From: Paraburkholderia xenovorans LB400
GTDB taxonomy: Bacteria > Pseudomonadota > Gammaproteobacteria > Burkholderiales > Burkholderiaceae
Assembly: GCF_000013645.1 (NCBI RefSeq)
Contig: NC_007952.1
Location: 744,001 to 808,000 of the forward strand
Length of the DNA: 64,000 nucleotides
Direction: 5' to 3'
Shown: piece after piece, positions 24,758 through 32,750 of the stretch
Position numbering within the stretch: position 1 is the stretch's first letter
Layout: each line of letters starts with the position of its first letter
The notes under the pieces: generated by a model
Told to the model about the DNA's origin: nothing
Database searches by the model: none
What the model saw: the letters and a program-made list of their open reading frames with translations, nothing else
Made by a program: the position numbers and the translations under genes

Positions 24758-26140
24758 ATGGCATACGCAAGCATCAACCCGAATAGTGGCGAGACCCTGA
24801 AGCGCTTCGACCCATTGACCGACGCACAGCTCGAACAATCTCTCGCGAGCGCTCAGGCATGTTCCCAGACGTGGAAGCAGACCACCTACGCTCAGCGCGC
24901 CGGGATCCTCAACAAGGCGGCCGCCCTGTTGCGCACTCATGTGGATGAATTCGCGAAGCTGGCGACGCTGGAAATGGGCAAGCGTATCAATGAAGCGCGA
25001 GGCGAGGTGAATTTCAGCGCCGATATTCTCGCCTACTACGCGAAGCATGCGGAAGCGTTTCTTGCTCCGATCAGACTCGAGCCGAAGATTGGCGAAGCCC
25101 ATATGGAAAGCAGTCCGTTCGGCGTGCTCTTTTGCGTGGAGCCGTGGAATTTCCCGTATTACCAGTTGGCGCGAGTCGCGGGTCCGCAATTGATGGCCGG
25201 CAATGTCCTCGTGGTCAAGCACGCGGCCTGTGTGCCGCAATGCGCGATCGCGTTCGAAAAGCTATTGATCGATGCGGGCGCACCCAAAGGCGCTTATACC
25301 AATCTGCTGATCTCGCATGAGCAGGCCCAGCGTGTGATCGACGATCCGCGTATCAAGGGCGTGGCACTGACCGGTAGCGCCGCGGCCGGCAAAAGCGTCG
25401 CCGCGCGAGCCGGACAGAACCTCAAGAAAACCTCGATGGAATTGGGCGGCAGCGATGCATTCATCGTGCTGGATGACGCCGACCTCGAAAAGACGATTCC
25501 GTGGGCAGTGTGGGGACGTATGTATAACGGCGGCCAGACCTGCTGCGCAGCGAAACGCTTTATCGTTCTCGATTCGATTGCCGACAGGTTCCTTGAGAAA
25601 TTCAAGGCGGCGTTGTCGGAACTCAGGCCAGGCGACCCGATGGATGAAAAGACCACACATGGTCCGCTTTCGAGCGAATCAGCGCTCGTTCAACTGCTCA
25701 AGCAGGTTGACGATGCGGTGGCGAACGGCGCCACGCTGTTGATGGGCGGCAAGCGGATCGATCGCCCCGGCTCGTTCATGGAAATCACCATTCTGACCGA
25801 TATCAAGCCGGACAACCCTGCCTTTCGCGACGAGTTTTTCGGCCCGGTGGTGTCGTTCTTCCGCGTGAAGGATGAAGCCGCGGCGATTGCCTTGGCGAAC
25901 GACTCCGACTTCGGTTTGGGCGGTTCCGTCTTCACAGAAGATATCGTGCGCGGCAAGCGGGTTGCGAGCAGCGTCGAGACGGGAATGATGTTCATCAACA
26001 ACATCGACTGGTCCGATGCGGAACTGCCGTTCGGCGGGATCAAGGACTCGGGCTACGGACGCGAACTGGGCAACATGGGCATCCAGGAGTTCGTCAACAA
26101 GAAGCTGGTTCGCACCGCGCATCTCGACGCGCCGGTGTGA
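24758..26140 (+). CDS. NAD(P)-dependent succinate-semialdehyde dehydrogenase-like enzyme
   Basis: A 460-residue aldehyde dehydrogenase close in length and motifs to E. coli Sad (YneI). The catalytic Glu is in SMELGGSDAF, the nucleophilic Cys in NGGQTCCAAKRF, with cofactor-site residues in EPWNFPYYQ and LTGSAAAG. It oxidises a semialdehyde, probably succinate semialdehyde, to the acid for entry to the TCA cycle; other short aldehydes are possible. ATG 24758 begins the family N-terminus (MAYASINPNSGE) and has GGAAGA upstream. It lies next to the porin and may serve the neighbouring oxygenase pathway. Confidence 0.88.
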   Translation: MAYASINPNSGETLKRFDPLTDAQLEQSLASAQACSQTWKQTTYAQRAGILNKAAALLRTHVDEFAKLATLEMGKRINEARGEVNFSADILAYYAKHAEAFLAPIRLEPKIGEAHMESSPFGVLFCVEPWNFPYYQLARVAGPQLMAGNVLVVKHAACVPQCAIAFEKLLIDAGAPKGAYTNLLISHEQAQRVIDDPRIKGVALTGSAAAGKSVAARAGQNLKKTSMELGGSDAFIVLDDADLEKTIPWAVWGRMYNGGQTCCAAKRFIVLDSIADRFLEKFKAALSELRPGDPMDEKTTHGPLSSESALVQLLKQVDDAVANGATLLMGGKRIDRPGSFMEITILTDIKPDNPAFRDEFFGPVVSFFRVKDEAAAIALANDSDFGLGGSVFTEDIVRGKRVASSVETGMMFINNIDWSDAELPFGGIKDSGYGRELGNMGIQEFVNKKLVRTAHLDAPV

Positions 26141-26697
26141 GCGAGATGCGGCGACCGCTCGCCGATATTCCGGAGAGGTGCCATGCATGACGGATCGAGA
26201 AGCCCGGGCTCTCGCGCCGTACCTTCACGGCACGCTCTGCGTCGGCATTTTCGATACTGACGGCGAGCCGTACAATATTTTCAGAGGATAACCGCACCGC
26301 GTCTGAGCGGAATAGCGGTTCACGCCCCCCGCGCTCCCAGGCAATATTCACATAATAGATCGCCCGCCACCCACTCCGCGCGGCGGTCTTCCCATGCCGG
26401 CAAATTTCCGGCAGCAAGCCTCCCCTTACGACACCGCGCTGAAAAAAATGACGAGCTCGGGCACGCAACGCGCGGCGAGAACGTAAGCATCCCACGCTTG
26501 GGATGTCCAGAAATATTTGTTGTGCTTCTCTTTTTTGTCGTTCTAAAGTCAACCGTCGAGCGCTTACTGGTTAATCGTGAGCACCTCACCAGGACGCGTT
26601 TCTTGCACACCTCGTTCAGGATATAAATCGACAAAGCCGCTCACGCTGGGATGCTTAGTAATCCGACATTAACCATTTACCGAAACGGGAATCTGAA
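26141..26697. other. 557-bp intergenic region upstream of the second porin
   Basis: No convincing gene: a 34-codon frame at 26187-26291 has weak context. Base composition falls toward the porin. The sequence GTTCTAAAGTCAAC at 26540 recurs in a slightly different form before the GntR gene at 27940. The decamer TTAGTAATCC at 26655 recurs before the binding-protein gene at 38639. No sigma-70 pair was clear. Confidence 0.5.
26540..26553. promoter_or_regulatory. Shared GTTCTAA-type motif before the porin
   Basis: GTTCTAAAGTCAAC resembles GTTCTAAGTTAAC at 27870-27882, upstream of the GntR gene that heads the ABC/UbiD locus. Both end in AAC and have GTT...AAC arms. It may be a common operator, possibly of one of the two GntR paralogues; this is inference from two sites only. 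Confidence 0.35.
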
Positions 26698-27747
26698 ATG
26701 CGCAAGATGGCTTTGGCTTGTTCCGCAGCACTCGTTGCACTTGGCACCGTGACAGTGACGCCGGCCCGGGCCGAGGTCACGCTGTACGGCATTCTCGATA
26801 CGTACCTGGGTTATACGAACGCAGGCGGCAAGGGCGCGCAGACCGCGATGCAGAGCGGCGGTCTGTCGGCAAGCCGCGTGGGGATCAGAGGAAGCGAAGA
26901 TCTCGGCGGCGGCCTGCGTGCTACCTTCGATCTCGAGAACGGCATTCTCACGAACTCCGGCGCGGCGACGGATTCCACGCTCGCCTTCAGCCGCAGTGCG
27001 TGGGTTGGTCTCGGCACGCCGTATGGTGAATTCCGTTTCGGACGCCAGAACTCGGTGCTGCTGCTGATGCACAGCAAGTTCGACGCGTTCTCCGGCGGAA
27101 CGTACGGCTCGTTTCTTCACAACGCATCGACGTTCGTGTTCCGCTACGACAACATGATCACGTACTGGTCGCCGAACATCGCCGGGTTCACATTCTCCGC
27201 GGGTGCGAGCCTGGGCGGCCAGACGTCGCCGCATGACGCGTTGAATGCGTACGTCGGCTCGATCGATTACCAGCGCGGCCCCTTGTACCTCGGCGTCAGC
27301 CACGCGGAACAGAATGGCGCGAACGGAAAAATCAATACGAAGACGACGTTTGCCGGTGGCAGTTATCAGTTCGGCAGTTTGACGGGTTATTTCGGCTATT
27401 ACCGCGGCAACAACCTCGGCTCGAATATCTCAACCAATGTCGAAGGCAAATATCACAGCGTCTATTCGCTATCGACGACCTACAGCGTCACGCCGGCGTT
27501 ACGGCTCGCGGCCGGCGTCGGCTACGCGCAGGATAGTTCAGGCCAGCATAACAATGCGGGAGAAGTGAGCGTTGGCGCGTTCTACAGCTTCAGCAAGCGG
27601 ACACTGGTCTATGGAACGCTTGAACGGCTCGTGAACCGCCACGGCGCGACCTATGCGCTGATCGCCAATGGGCCCATCACACCGAACACGCCGACGCGTG
27701 GAGAAGGCGTGACGGGTGCGCAGCTCGGGATACTGCATTCGTTCTGA
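26698..27747 (+). CDS. Gram-negative porin, OmpC/Burkholderia type
   Basis: A 349-residue outer-membrane porin, shorter than the 409-residue one at 22944. Signal peptide MRKMALACSAALVALGT ending PARA; mature start EVTLYGILDTYLGYTN; SRVGIRGSEDLGGGLRATFDLENG and SRSAWVGLGTPYGEFRFGRQ; C-terminal strand QLGILHSF with terminal Phe. It stands immediately before the GntR/ABC/UbiD locus and probably admits its substrate. GGGA lies upstream of the ATG. Confidence 0.94.
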   Translation: MRKMALACSAALVALGTVTVTPARAEVTLYGILDTYLGYTNAGGKGAQTAMQSGGLSASRVGIRGSEDLGGGLRATFDLENGILTNSGAATDSTLAFSRSAWVGLGTPYGEFRFGRQNSVLLLMHSKFDAFSGGTYGSFLHNASTFVFRYDNMITYWSPNIAGFTFSAGASLGGQTSPHDALNAYVGSIDYQRGPLYLGVSHAEQNGANGKINTKTTFAGGSYQFGSLTGYFGYYRGNNLGSNISTNVEGKYHSVYSLSTTYSVTPALRLAAGVGYAQDSSGQHNNAGEVSVGAFYSFSKRTLVYGTLERLVNRHGATYALIANGPITPNTPTRGEGVTGAQLGILHSF

Positions 27748-27869
27748 CGGCATGAAGGCGCAGTGAACGCCATGCGGATATGTCATGCGAGAGCAGCCAG
27801 AGAGCGGAGTGACATATCGCTGAACAGCTCAGAAGTCACGTTTTTTTTGCGTGCATTTTTTTAATGGCT

Positions 27870-27882
27870 GTTCTAAGTTAAC
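27870..27882. promoter_or_regulatory. Shared GTTCTAA-type motif before the first GntR gene
   Basis: GTTCTAAGTTAAC lies in a T-rich, low-GC stretch 58 bp before the GntR start. It matches the motif upstream of the porin at 26540 with one base removed and one changed. It is a candidate autoregulatory site. Confidence 0.35.
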
Positions 27883-27939
27883 TCATCACCTGCCCACACG
27901 GATCCTTGTGAGCAGCCTACGAGACGAAGGAGAGGTGTC

Positions 27940-28683
27940 GTGAAAGATCCTGCAGCTCCGACGGTGGAATTGATCGACTGTTCGAACGAAGCAAAACTGC
28001 TCAGTGAGCGGGCGTGTTCGGCGATCCGTCAGGACATTCTGTCCTGCGTAATCGAACCGGCCGCCACGCTGACGGAAAGCGCGCTGACCGCACGCTACGG
28101 CATCGGCAAGGCGACCTGCAGGGTGGCACTGCAGCGTCTCGCGCAGGAAGGCTTTGTGCGCATCGTGCCGCGTCAGGGTTACGTGGTGACGCCGATTACG
28201 TTGAAGGATGTCGAAGAAGTGTTTGCGCTTCGCCTTGAGCTTGAACCGCTGTCGGCACGCCTCGCTGCGGGCAAGGCGGATATCGATCTGTTGAACCGGC
28301 TGGAGCGCGCGTGCCGCAACGACGATACGTCGCTTGGCATCGGCAGCCGGATCGGCATCTTCATGGACGCGAATGCCGCTTTCCATATGGCGATCGCCGA
28401 ATGTTCGGGCAACGGCCGGCTGGTCCGCATGCTGGGTGGCCTGCTCAACGATATGGCGCGGCTGGTGTCGCTCGGCTTTGGCGTGCAGAACACCAAGCCG
28501 GAGATCCGGCACGACCATACCGCGATGATCAGCGCGCTCGCGAGCGGCGACGGCAAGCGCGCCGAGCAGATCGCGCACCGGCATGTGGCGACGTTCCGCG
28601 ACATGACGATGGAAAAGGTCATGGCGAGCCTGCGCGACACGCACGCAGGCGCACCGATCGTCCCGCTGCGAGGCGCACGATGA
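27940..28683 (+). CDS. GntR-family regulator (FCD type), first paralogue
   Basis: A 247-residue GntR regulator with winged helix LTESALTARYGIGKATCRVALQRLAQEG (residues 47-74) and a C-terminal helical FCD domain (FHMAIAECSGNGRLVRML). The start is GTG at 27940, preceded by GAAGGAGAGG. It aligns along its whole length with the regulator at 37768, with LKDVEEVFALRL identical in both. It overlaps the ABC ATPase start as ATGA, so it is translated with the importer it probably controls. The inducer is presumably the imported aromatic acid or its CoA thioester (inference). Confidence 0.9.
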   Translation: MKDPAAPTVELIDCSNEAKLLSERACSAIRQDILSCVIEPAATLTESALTARYGIGKATCRVALQRLAQEGFVRIVPRQGYVVTPITLKDVEEVFALRLELEPLSARLAAGKADIDLLNRLERACRNDDTSLGIGSRIGIFMDANAAFHMAIAECSGNGRLVRMLGGLLNDMARLVSLGFGVQNTKPEIRHDHTAMISALASGDGKRAEQIAHRHVATFRDMTMEKVMASLRDTHAGAPIVPLRGAR

Positions 28684-29459
28684 ACGCGGTGACTACCCAG
28701 GCCATGTTCGAGAAGGCAGCCACGACACGCAACGCGGTGGAAGTGGAACACGTTTCGAAGCACTACGGCAAGCTGGCGGTGCTCGAAGACATCAGTCTGA
28801 CCGCGCCTTCGGGTTCGGTGCTGGCGATCGTCGGCGCGTCCGGCTGCGGCAAGAGCACGTTGCTCAACATCATCGCAGGATTGGTGCAGGCGGATCAGGG
28901 CGACGTGCGGATCGATGGAGTGGCCGGCGAGCCGACTCACGATACCCGCGTGGTCAGCTACATGTTTCAGGAAGACCGCCTGCTACCCTGGCGCACGATC
29001 GTGGCGAACACGGAGTTCGGTCTCGAAGCGGGCTCGCTCAATGCCGAACGGCGACGCGAACGCGCGCTGGCCGCGCTGAAAATGACCGGCCTCGAAGGAT
29101 TCGAGCACGCTTATCCGCACGAGCTCTCGGGCGGCATGCGCAGCCGCGTGGCGCTCGCGCGCAGCCTCGTCGTGAAGCCGTACATCCTGTTGATGGACGA
29201 GCCGTTTTCCAAGCTCGATCCGCAGATGCGCTCGCAGATGCACGCGGAACTGCTGCGAATCCGCGAGCAGTTGAAGATGACGGTCGTATTCGTCACACAC
29301 GACGTGGAAGAAGCCATCGTGCTCGCGGATAAGGTGGTGGTGTTGCGTCCACGGCCGGGGCGCGTGCGCGATACGCTGACAATCGACTTGCCGCGGCCGC
29401 GCGATCCGCTTGCCGCCGAAGTCGCGGAAACGGTGCGCCGCGTGCGCGCCCTCATTTAA
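28680..29459 (+). CDS. ABC importer ATPase, nitrate/sulfonate/taurine type
   Basis: A 259-residue ATPase: Walker A GASGCGKSTLL, Q-loop FQEDRLLPW, signature LSGGMRSR, Walker B YILLMDEPF, and H-switch VFVTHD. The FQEDRLLPW segment is typical of the SsuB/TauB/NrtD group, which powers uptake of sulfonates, nitrate, pyrimidine precursors or aromatic acids. It overlaps the GntR stop (ATGA) and is followed 10 bp later by the permease. Confidence 0.93.
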   Translation: MNAVTTQAMFEKAATTRNAVEVEHVSKHYGKLAVLEDISLTAPSGSVLAIVGASGCGKSTLLNIIAGLVQADQGDVRIDGVAGEPTHDTRVVSYMFQEDRLLPWRTIVANTEFGLEAGSLNAERRRERALAALKMTGLEGFEHAYPHELSGGMRSRVALARSLVVKPYILLMDEPFSKLDPQMRSQMHAELLRIREQLKMTVVFVTHDVEEAIVLADKVVVLRPRPGRVRDTLTIDLPRPRDPLAAEVAETVRRVRALI

Positions 29460-29469
29460 GGACGTTGCG

Positions 29470-30279
29470 ATGTCTTCTGTTTCGACCGCCAGTTCTGTTT
29501 TTCCCGCACGGTTTGGCCGACTGACGCGTTTCGCGAGAGTCGCCGGTCAACGTCTTTCGCTGCTCGCCATTTTCCTGATCCTGTGGTGGGTGGCGGCGCA
29601 ACGGGTGCCGGCCTTCATTCTCCCAGGTCCGGGGAAAACGTGGAACGCGCTGCTTGACCTGATCGCCACCGGTACCTTTGCCGAGGACCTCGGCATTACG
29701 CTGTACCGCGTCGTCGCAGGTTTTCTGCTGGCCGCGCTGGTCGGTACGCCGCTCGGCATCCTGCTCGGCGCGAACCGTCGGCTCGGCAGTTTCTGCGAGC
29801 CGGTACTGTCGGTGGTCAACACGGTATCCGCCGCGATCTGGGCCATATTTGCGTTGATCTGGTTCGGCATCTCGAACGGCACGACCATCTTCGTCGTGTT
29901 CATGGAGGCAATGCCGCTGATTCTCACGAACGTGTGGCAGGGCGCGCAAAGCGTCAATGCCGAATACGTGGAGCTTGCCCGCAGTTTCCAGATGTCGCGA
30001 AGCAAGGTGATGACCAAGATCTATCTGCCCACCGTGCTGCCGTATTTCTTCTCCGGTGCGCGCCTCGCGTTCGGTTTCGGCTGGCGGGTGTCGCTGGTGG
30101 CGGAGACGATCGGTTCGTCGAACGGCGTCGGCTACCGGCTGCGTCAGGCGGCGGACCTTGTTCAGACCGATCAGGTGTTCGCATGGACACTCACTATGGT
30201 GGTGCTGATGGTGGTGCTCGAGTATGGCATTCTCAAGCCGCTTGAAAACCACCTGTTCCGCTGGAAGAAGCGGGCATAG
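29470..30279 (+). CDS. ABC importer permease, SsuC/TauC type
   Basis: A 269-residue inner-membrane permease with about six hydrophobic segments and the EAA loop (YVELARSFQMSRSKVMTKIYLP) that contacts the ATPase. Early FILPGPGKTWNALLDL is typical of the sulfonate/nitrate/taurine permeases. ATG 29470 follows AGGA. It must work with one or both of the binding proteins encoded at 35978 and 38639, since no other permease is present. Confidence 0.92.
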   Translation: MSSVSTASSVFPARFGRLTRFARVAGQRLSLLAIFLILWWVAAQRVPAFILPGPGKTWNALLDLIATGTFAEDLGITLYRVVAGFLLAALVGTPLGILLGANRRLGSFCEPVLSVVNTVSAAIWAIFALIWFGISNGTTIFVVFMEAMPLILTNVWQGAQSVNAEYVELARSFQMSRSKVMTKIYLPTVLPYFFSGARLAFGFGWRVSLVAETIGSSNGVGYRLRQAADLVQTDQVFAWTLTMVVLMVVLEYGILKPLENHLFRWKKRA

Positions 30280-30386
30280 AGAACGGGATCGCGGCGCACT
30301 GCTGCCGCGCCGCGGGCTGAAGTGGCTGAAGTAGCCGAACATTTGCGAAGAAGTAGTGCGTTTGCTTTCCATAAATAGGAGTACAT

Positions 30387-31400
30387 ATGAGCAGTACGAT
30401 GAAGGCTTTGATTCTCTCCGAACACGGTGACGTCGACAAACTCCATGTCGGCGAGATGCCGATGCCGAAGGCGGTGCCGGGTCACGTGGTCATCCGCGTG
30501 CGTGCGTCGTCTTTCAATTATCACGACGTCTTTACGGTGAAGGGTATGCCGGGCATCAAGGTGCCGTTGCCTGTGGTCATCGGTCTGGATATGGCGGGAG
30601 AGATCACGGAGGTGGGAGACAACGTCGAGAACTGGTCGGTCGGCGCGCGGGTGCTCGTCAATCCGCTCAACAAGAAGAAAGGCCTGATGGGCGAAATGCT
30701 CGACGGCGGCATGGCGCAATACTGCCTCGTCAGCGCGGACCAGTTGATCGCAATGCCCGAAGGCGTGACGTTCGAAGAAGCGGCGTCGCTGCCGGTCGCC
30801 TACGGCACGGCGCACCGGATGCTTGTCACGCACAACACCATCAAGCCGGGCGATCGTGTGGTCATTCTGGGTGCGAGCGGCGGCGTCGGAACCGGTTGCG
30901 TGACGCTTGCCAAAATGCTCGGCGCCGAAGTGATCGCGGCCGCCGGCAGTGCGGACAAGGCTGAACGGCTCAAGGCGATGGGCGCGGATCACGTCATCAA
31001 CTATCGCGACACCGATTTCTCGAAGTGGGTCATCGAGAAGTACGGCAAGCCGCAACGCCGCAGCTATGAAGGCGGCGCGGACGTCGTAATCAATTTCACC
31101 GGCGGCGATACGTGGGTGCCGTCGCTCAAATGCATCAAACGCGGCGGCAGCCTGCTCGTCTGCGGCGCGACCGCGGGCCACGATCCGAAGGAAGACCTGC
31201 GCTACATCTGGAGCTTCGAGATTCGCGTGATCGGCTCGAACAGTTTCTATGACGACAACCTCTCTGCACTGATGGAATTGATCCGTACGAAGAAGATCGC
31301 GGTGCAGATCGACAAGGTTCTGCCGCTCGAACAGGCCGCCGAAGGCCTGCGCATGATTCGCGATCGGGAAGTGCTCGGCAAGATTGTCGTTACCCCATAA
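30387..31400 (+). CDS. MDR-family zinc-free quinone/enoyl reductase
   Basis: A 337-residue medium-chain dehydrogenase/reductase. NAD(P)H-binding motif GASGGVGTG near residue 170. The position normally holding the catalytic zinc cysteine reads SFNYHDVFTVKG, and the structural-zinc cysteines are missing, so it belongs to the quinone oxidoreductase/enoyl reductase branch that needs no zinc. It probably reduces an enone or an enoyl-CoA-like intermediate of the pathway. It follows the permease by 107 bp and precedes the thioesterase by 16 bp. Confidence 0.88.
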   Translation: MSSTMKALILSEHGDVDKLHVGEMPMPKAVPGHVVIRVRASSFNYHDVFTVKGMPGIKVPLPVVIGLDMAGEITEVGDNVENWSVGARVLVNPLNKKKGLMGEMLDGGMAQYCLVSADQLIAMPEGVTFEEAASLPVAYGTAHRMLVTHNTIKPGDRVVILGASGGVGTGCVTLAKMLGAEVIAAAGSADKAERLKAMGADHVINYRDTDFSKWVIEKYGKPQRRSYEGGADVVINFTGGDTWVPSLKCIKRGGSLLVCGATAGHDPKEDLRYIWSFEIRVIGSNSFYDDNLSALMELIRTKKIAVQIDKVLPLEQAAEGLRMIRDREVLGKIVVTP

Positions 31401-31416
31401 AAATACGGAGACTCGA

Positions 31417-31851
31417 ATGGCTGATAACCAGCAACTTACCGCGGAGCAGGTTCAGGCAATGCTCACGCGCGGTCCTTATCATCAGTGGCTCGGTCTGCGT
31501 GTGCTCGAAGTCGGCGATGGCTCGATCGAAATCGCCGCGACGTGGCGCGAAGAGTGGGTCGTCAACCCCGAACGCCGCTATACGCACGGCGGCATTCTTG
31601 CCGCGCTGGTCGACCTCACGGCCGACTGGGCGCTGGTGTCGAAAACGGGCCGCGGCGTACCGACGATCGATCTTCGCGTCGACTATCACCGCGCGGCAAT
31701 GCCCGGCGACCTCATTGCGCGCGGCAAGGTCGTGAAGTTCGGCAGCGCGATTTCGGTTGCGGAGGCATACATCTACGACCAGTCCGGGGCGCTGCTCGCC
31801 AGCGGCCGGGGCGTCTATTCGACCGCGCCCGCTCCCGCGCCGAAGGCATGA
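31417..31851 (+). CDS. PaaI-type hotdog-fold thioesterase
   Basis: A 144-residue hotdog-fold protein. The conserved block RRYTHGGILAALVDLTADWAL matches the PaaI/4-hydroxybenzoyl-CoA thioesterase family, with the catalytic acid (Asp) in ALVDLTADW and the GG turn before it. VDYHRAAMPGDLIARGKVVK is the second family block. It would hydrolyse an aromatic or aliphatic acyl-CoA, either as the product-release step or to recycle CoA. Ribosome site CGGAGA upstream. Its stop overlaps the next start (ATGATGA). Confidence 0.88.
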   Translation: MADNQQLTAEQVQAMLTRGPYHQWLGLRVLEVGDGSIEIAATWREEWVVNPERRYTHGGILAALVDLTADWALVSKTGRGVPTIDLRVDYHRAAMPGDLIARGKVVKFGSAISVAEAYIYDQSGALLASGRGVYSTAPAPAPKA

Positions 31852-32750
31852 TGAACACGGCGACATCGATGCTCGACCATGTCGTCGTGAACGCGATGTT
31901 CGAAACCGACGCGGCGGCGTCGTGTTTCGAAGCGCTCGGCTTCGCGCTGACTCCGCGCGGCTATCACTCGCTTGGCTCGGTCAATCACCTGATGATGTTC
32001 GATGGACATTATCTCGAACTGGTCGGCCTGCCGCCCGGCGCCACCACGTTGCGGCGCGAGATTCTCGAAAGCCGTCTGGGTATAGACGGTCTCGTGTTCA
32101 AGACGGACGACGCGCAGGGAACCTACGCGCGATTGATCGATGCCGGCGTGCGTGCGAGTGACCCGCAGTCGTTCACGCGGCCCGTGGACATTGATGGCGT
32201 CGAGCAGATCGCCCGTTTCCGGACAACCCGGCTCGCAGCGGAAGAACTCTCCGCCGGACGCGTCTATTTCTGCGAGCACCTCACGCCGGAATGGGTCTTC
32301 CGTGCCGAATGGGCGAAGCATCCGAACGGCGCGCAACGCCTGAAGGAATGCGTGATCGTGAGCGACGAGCCGCAACTCGAAGCGCGCCGCTATGCGCTGA
32401 TTGCCGGCGAGTCGGATCTAACATCGCCGTCCGCCCGGCACTCGCGCATTGCGTTGGGCGATTTCGATCTGGACTTTATCGATGGCGCGGCGTACCGCGC
32501 GCGCTATGGCGACCTCGTTTGTAACGCGGCAGGGCGCGACAGCTATTTTGGCGCGGTCGTCGTCGAGGTCAGCGATCTTGCCGCGGTGCGCGCACGTCTG
32601 GACGCGCTCACGTCGCACGTCGACGAGAGCGTGGTGCGGCTGATGGCGCCGGCCCATGCGCAGAGCGGCGCCTCGTCCGTTGTCGTGCTGTTAGGCGAAC
32701 TCAATACTGTCATTGAATTTATCGGAGCAGTTGAACATGCCCACGCCTGA
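31848..32750 (+). CDS. VOC-superfamily protein (glyoxalase-like)
   Basis: A 300-residue protein with two beta-alpha-beta-beta-beta modules. The first begins MLDHVVVNAMFETDAAASCFEALGF and supplies a His at its start and a Glu in HYLELVG; the second is in the C-terminal half. It most resembles glyoxalase-like-domain proteins of unknown activity. VOC enzymes include extradiol dioxygenases, epimerases and lyases; nothing here shows a full ring-cleavage active site. ATG 31848 or 31851, both overlapping the thioesterase stop. Its 3' end overlaps the ligase start by 14 bp. Confidence 0.75.
   Translation: MMNTATSMLDHVVVNAMFETDAAASCFEALGFALTPRGYHSLGSVNHLMMFDGHYLELVGLPPGATTLRREILESRLGIDGLVFKTDDAQGTYARLIDAGVRASDPQSFTRPVDIDGVEQIARFRTTRLAAEELSAGRVYFCEHLTPEWVFRAEWAKHPNGAQRLKECVIVSDEPQLEARRYALIAGESDLTSPSARHSRIALGDFDLDFIDGAAYRARYGDLVCNAAGRDSYFGAVVVEVSDLAAVRARLDALTSHVDESVVRLMAPAHAQSGASSVVVLLGELNTVIEFIGAVEHAHA

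Noticed and set aside
13936..26140. Genomic island or prophage boundary around the oxygenase regulon
   Set aside because: No integrase, transposase, tRNA or direct repeats were seen at the edges; base composition is close to the neighbours.
26187..26291. 34-codon frame after the aldehyde dehydrogenase
   Set aside because: Short, no clear ribosome site, no motif; not enough to call a gene.
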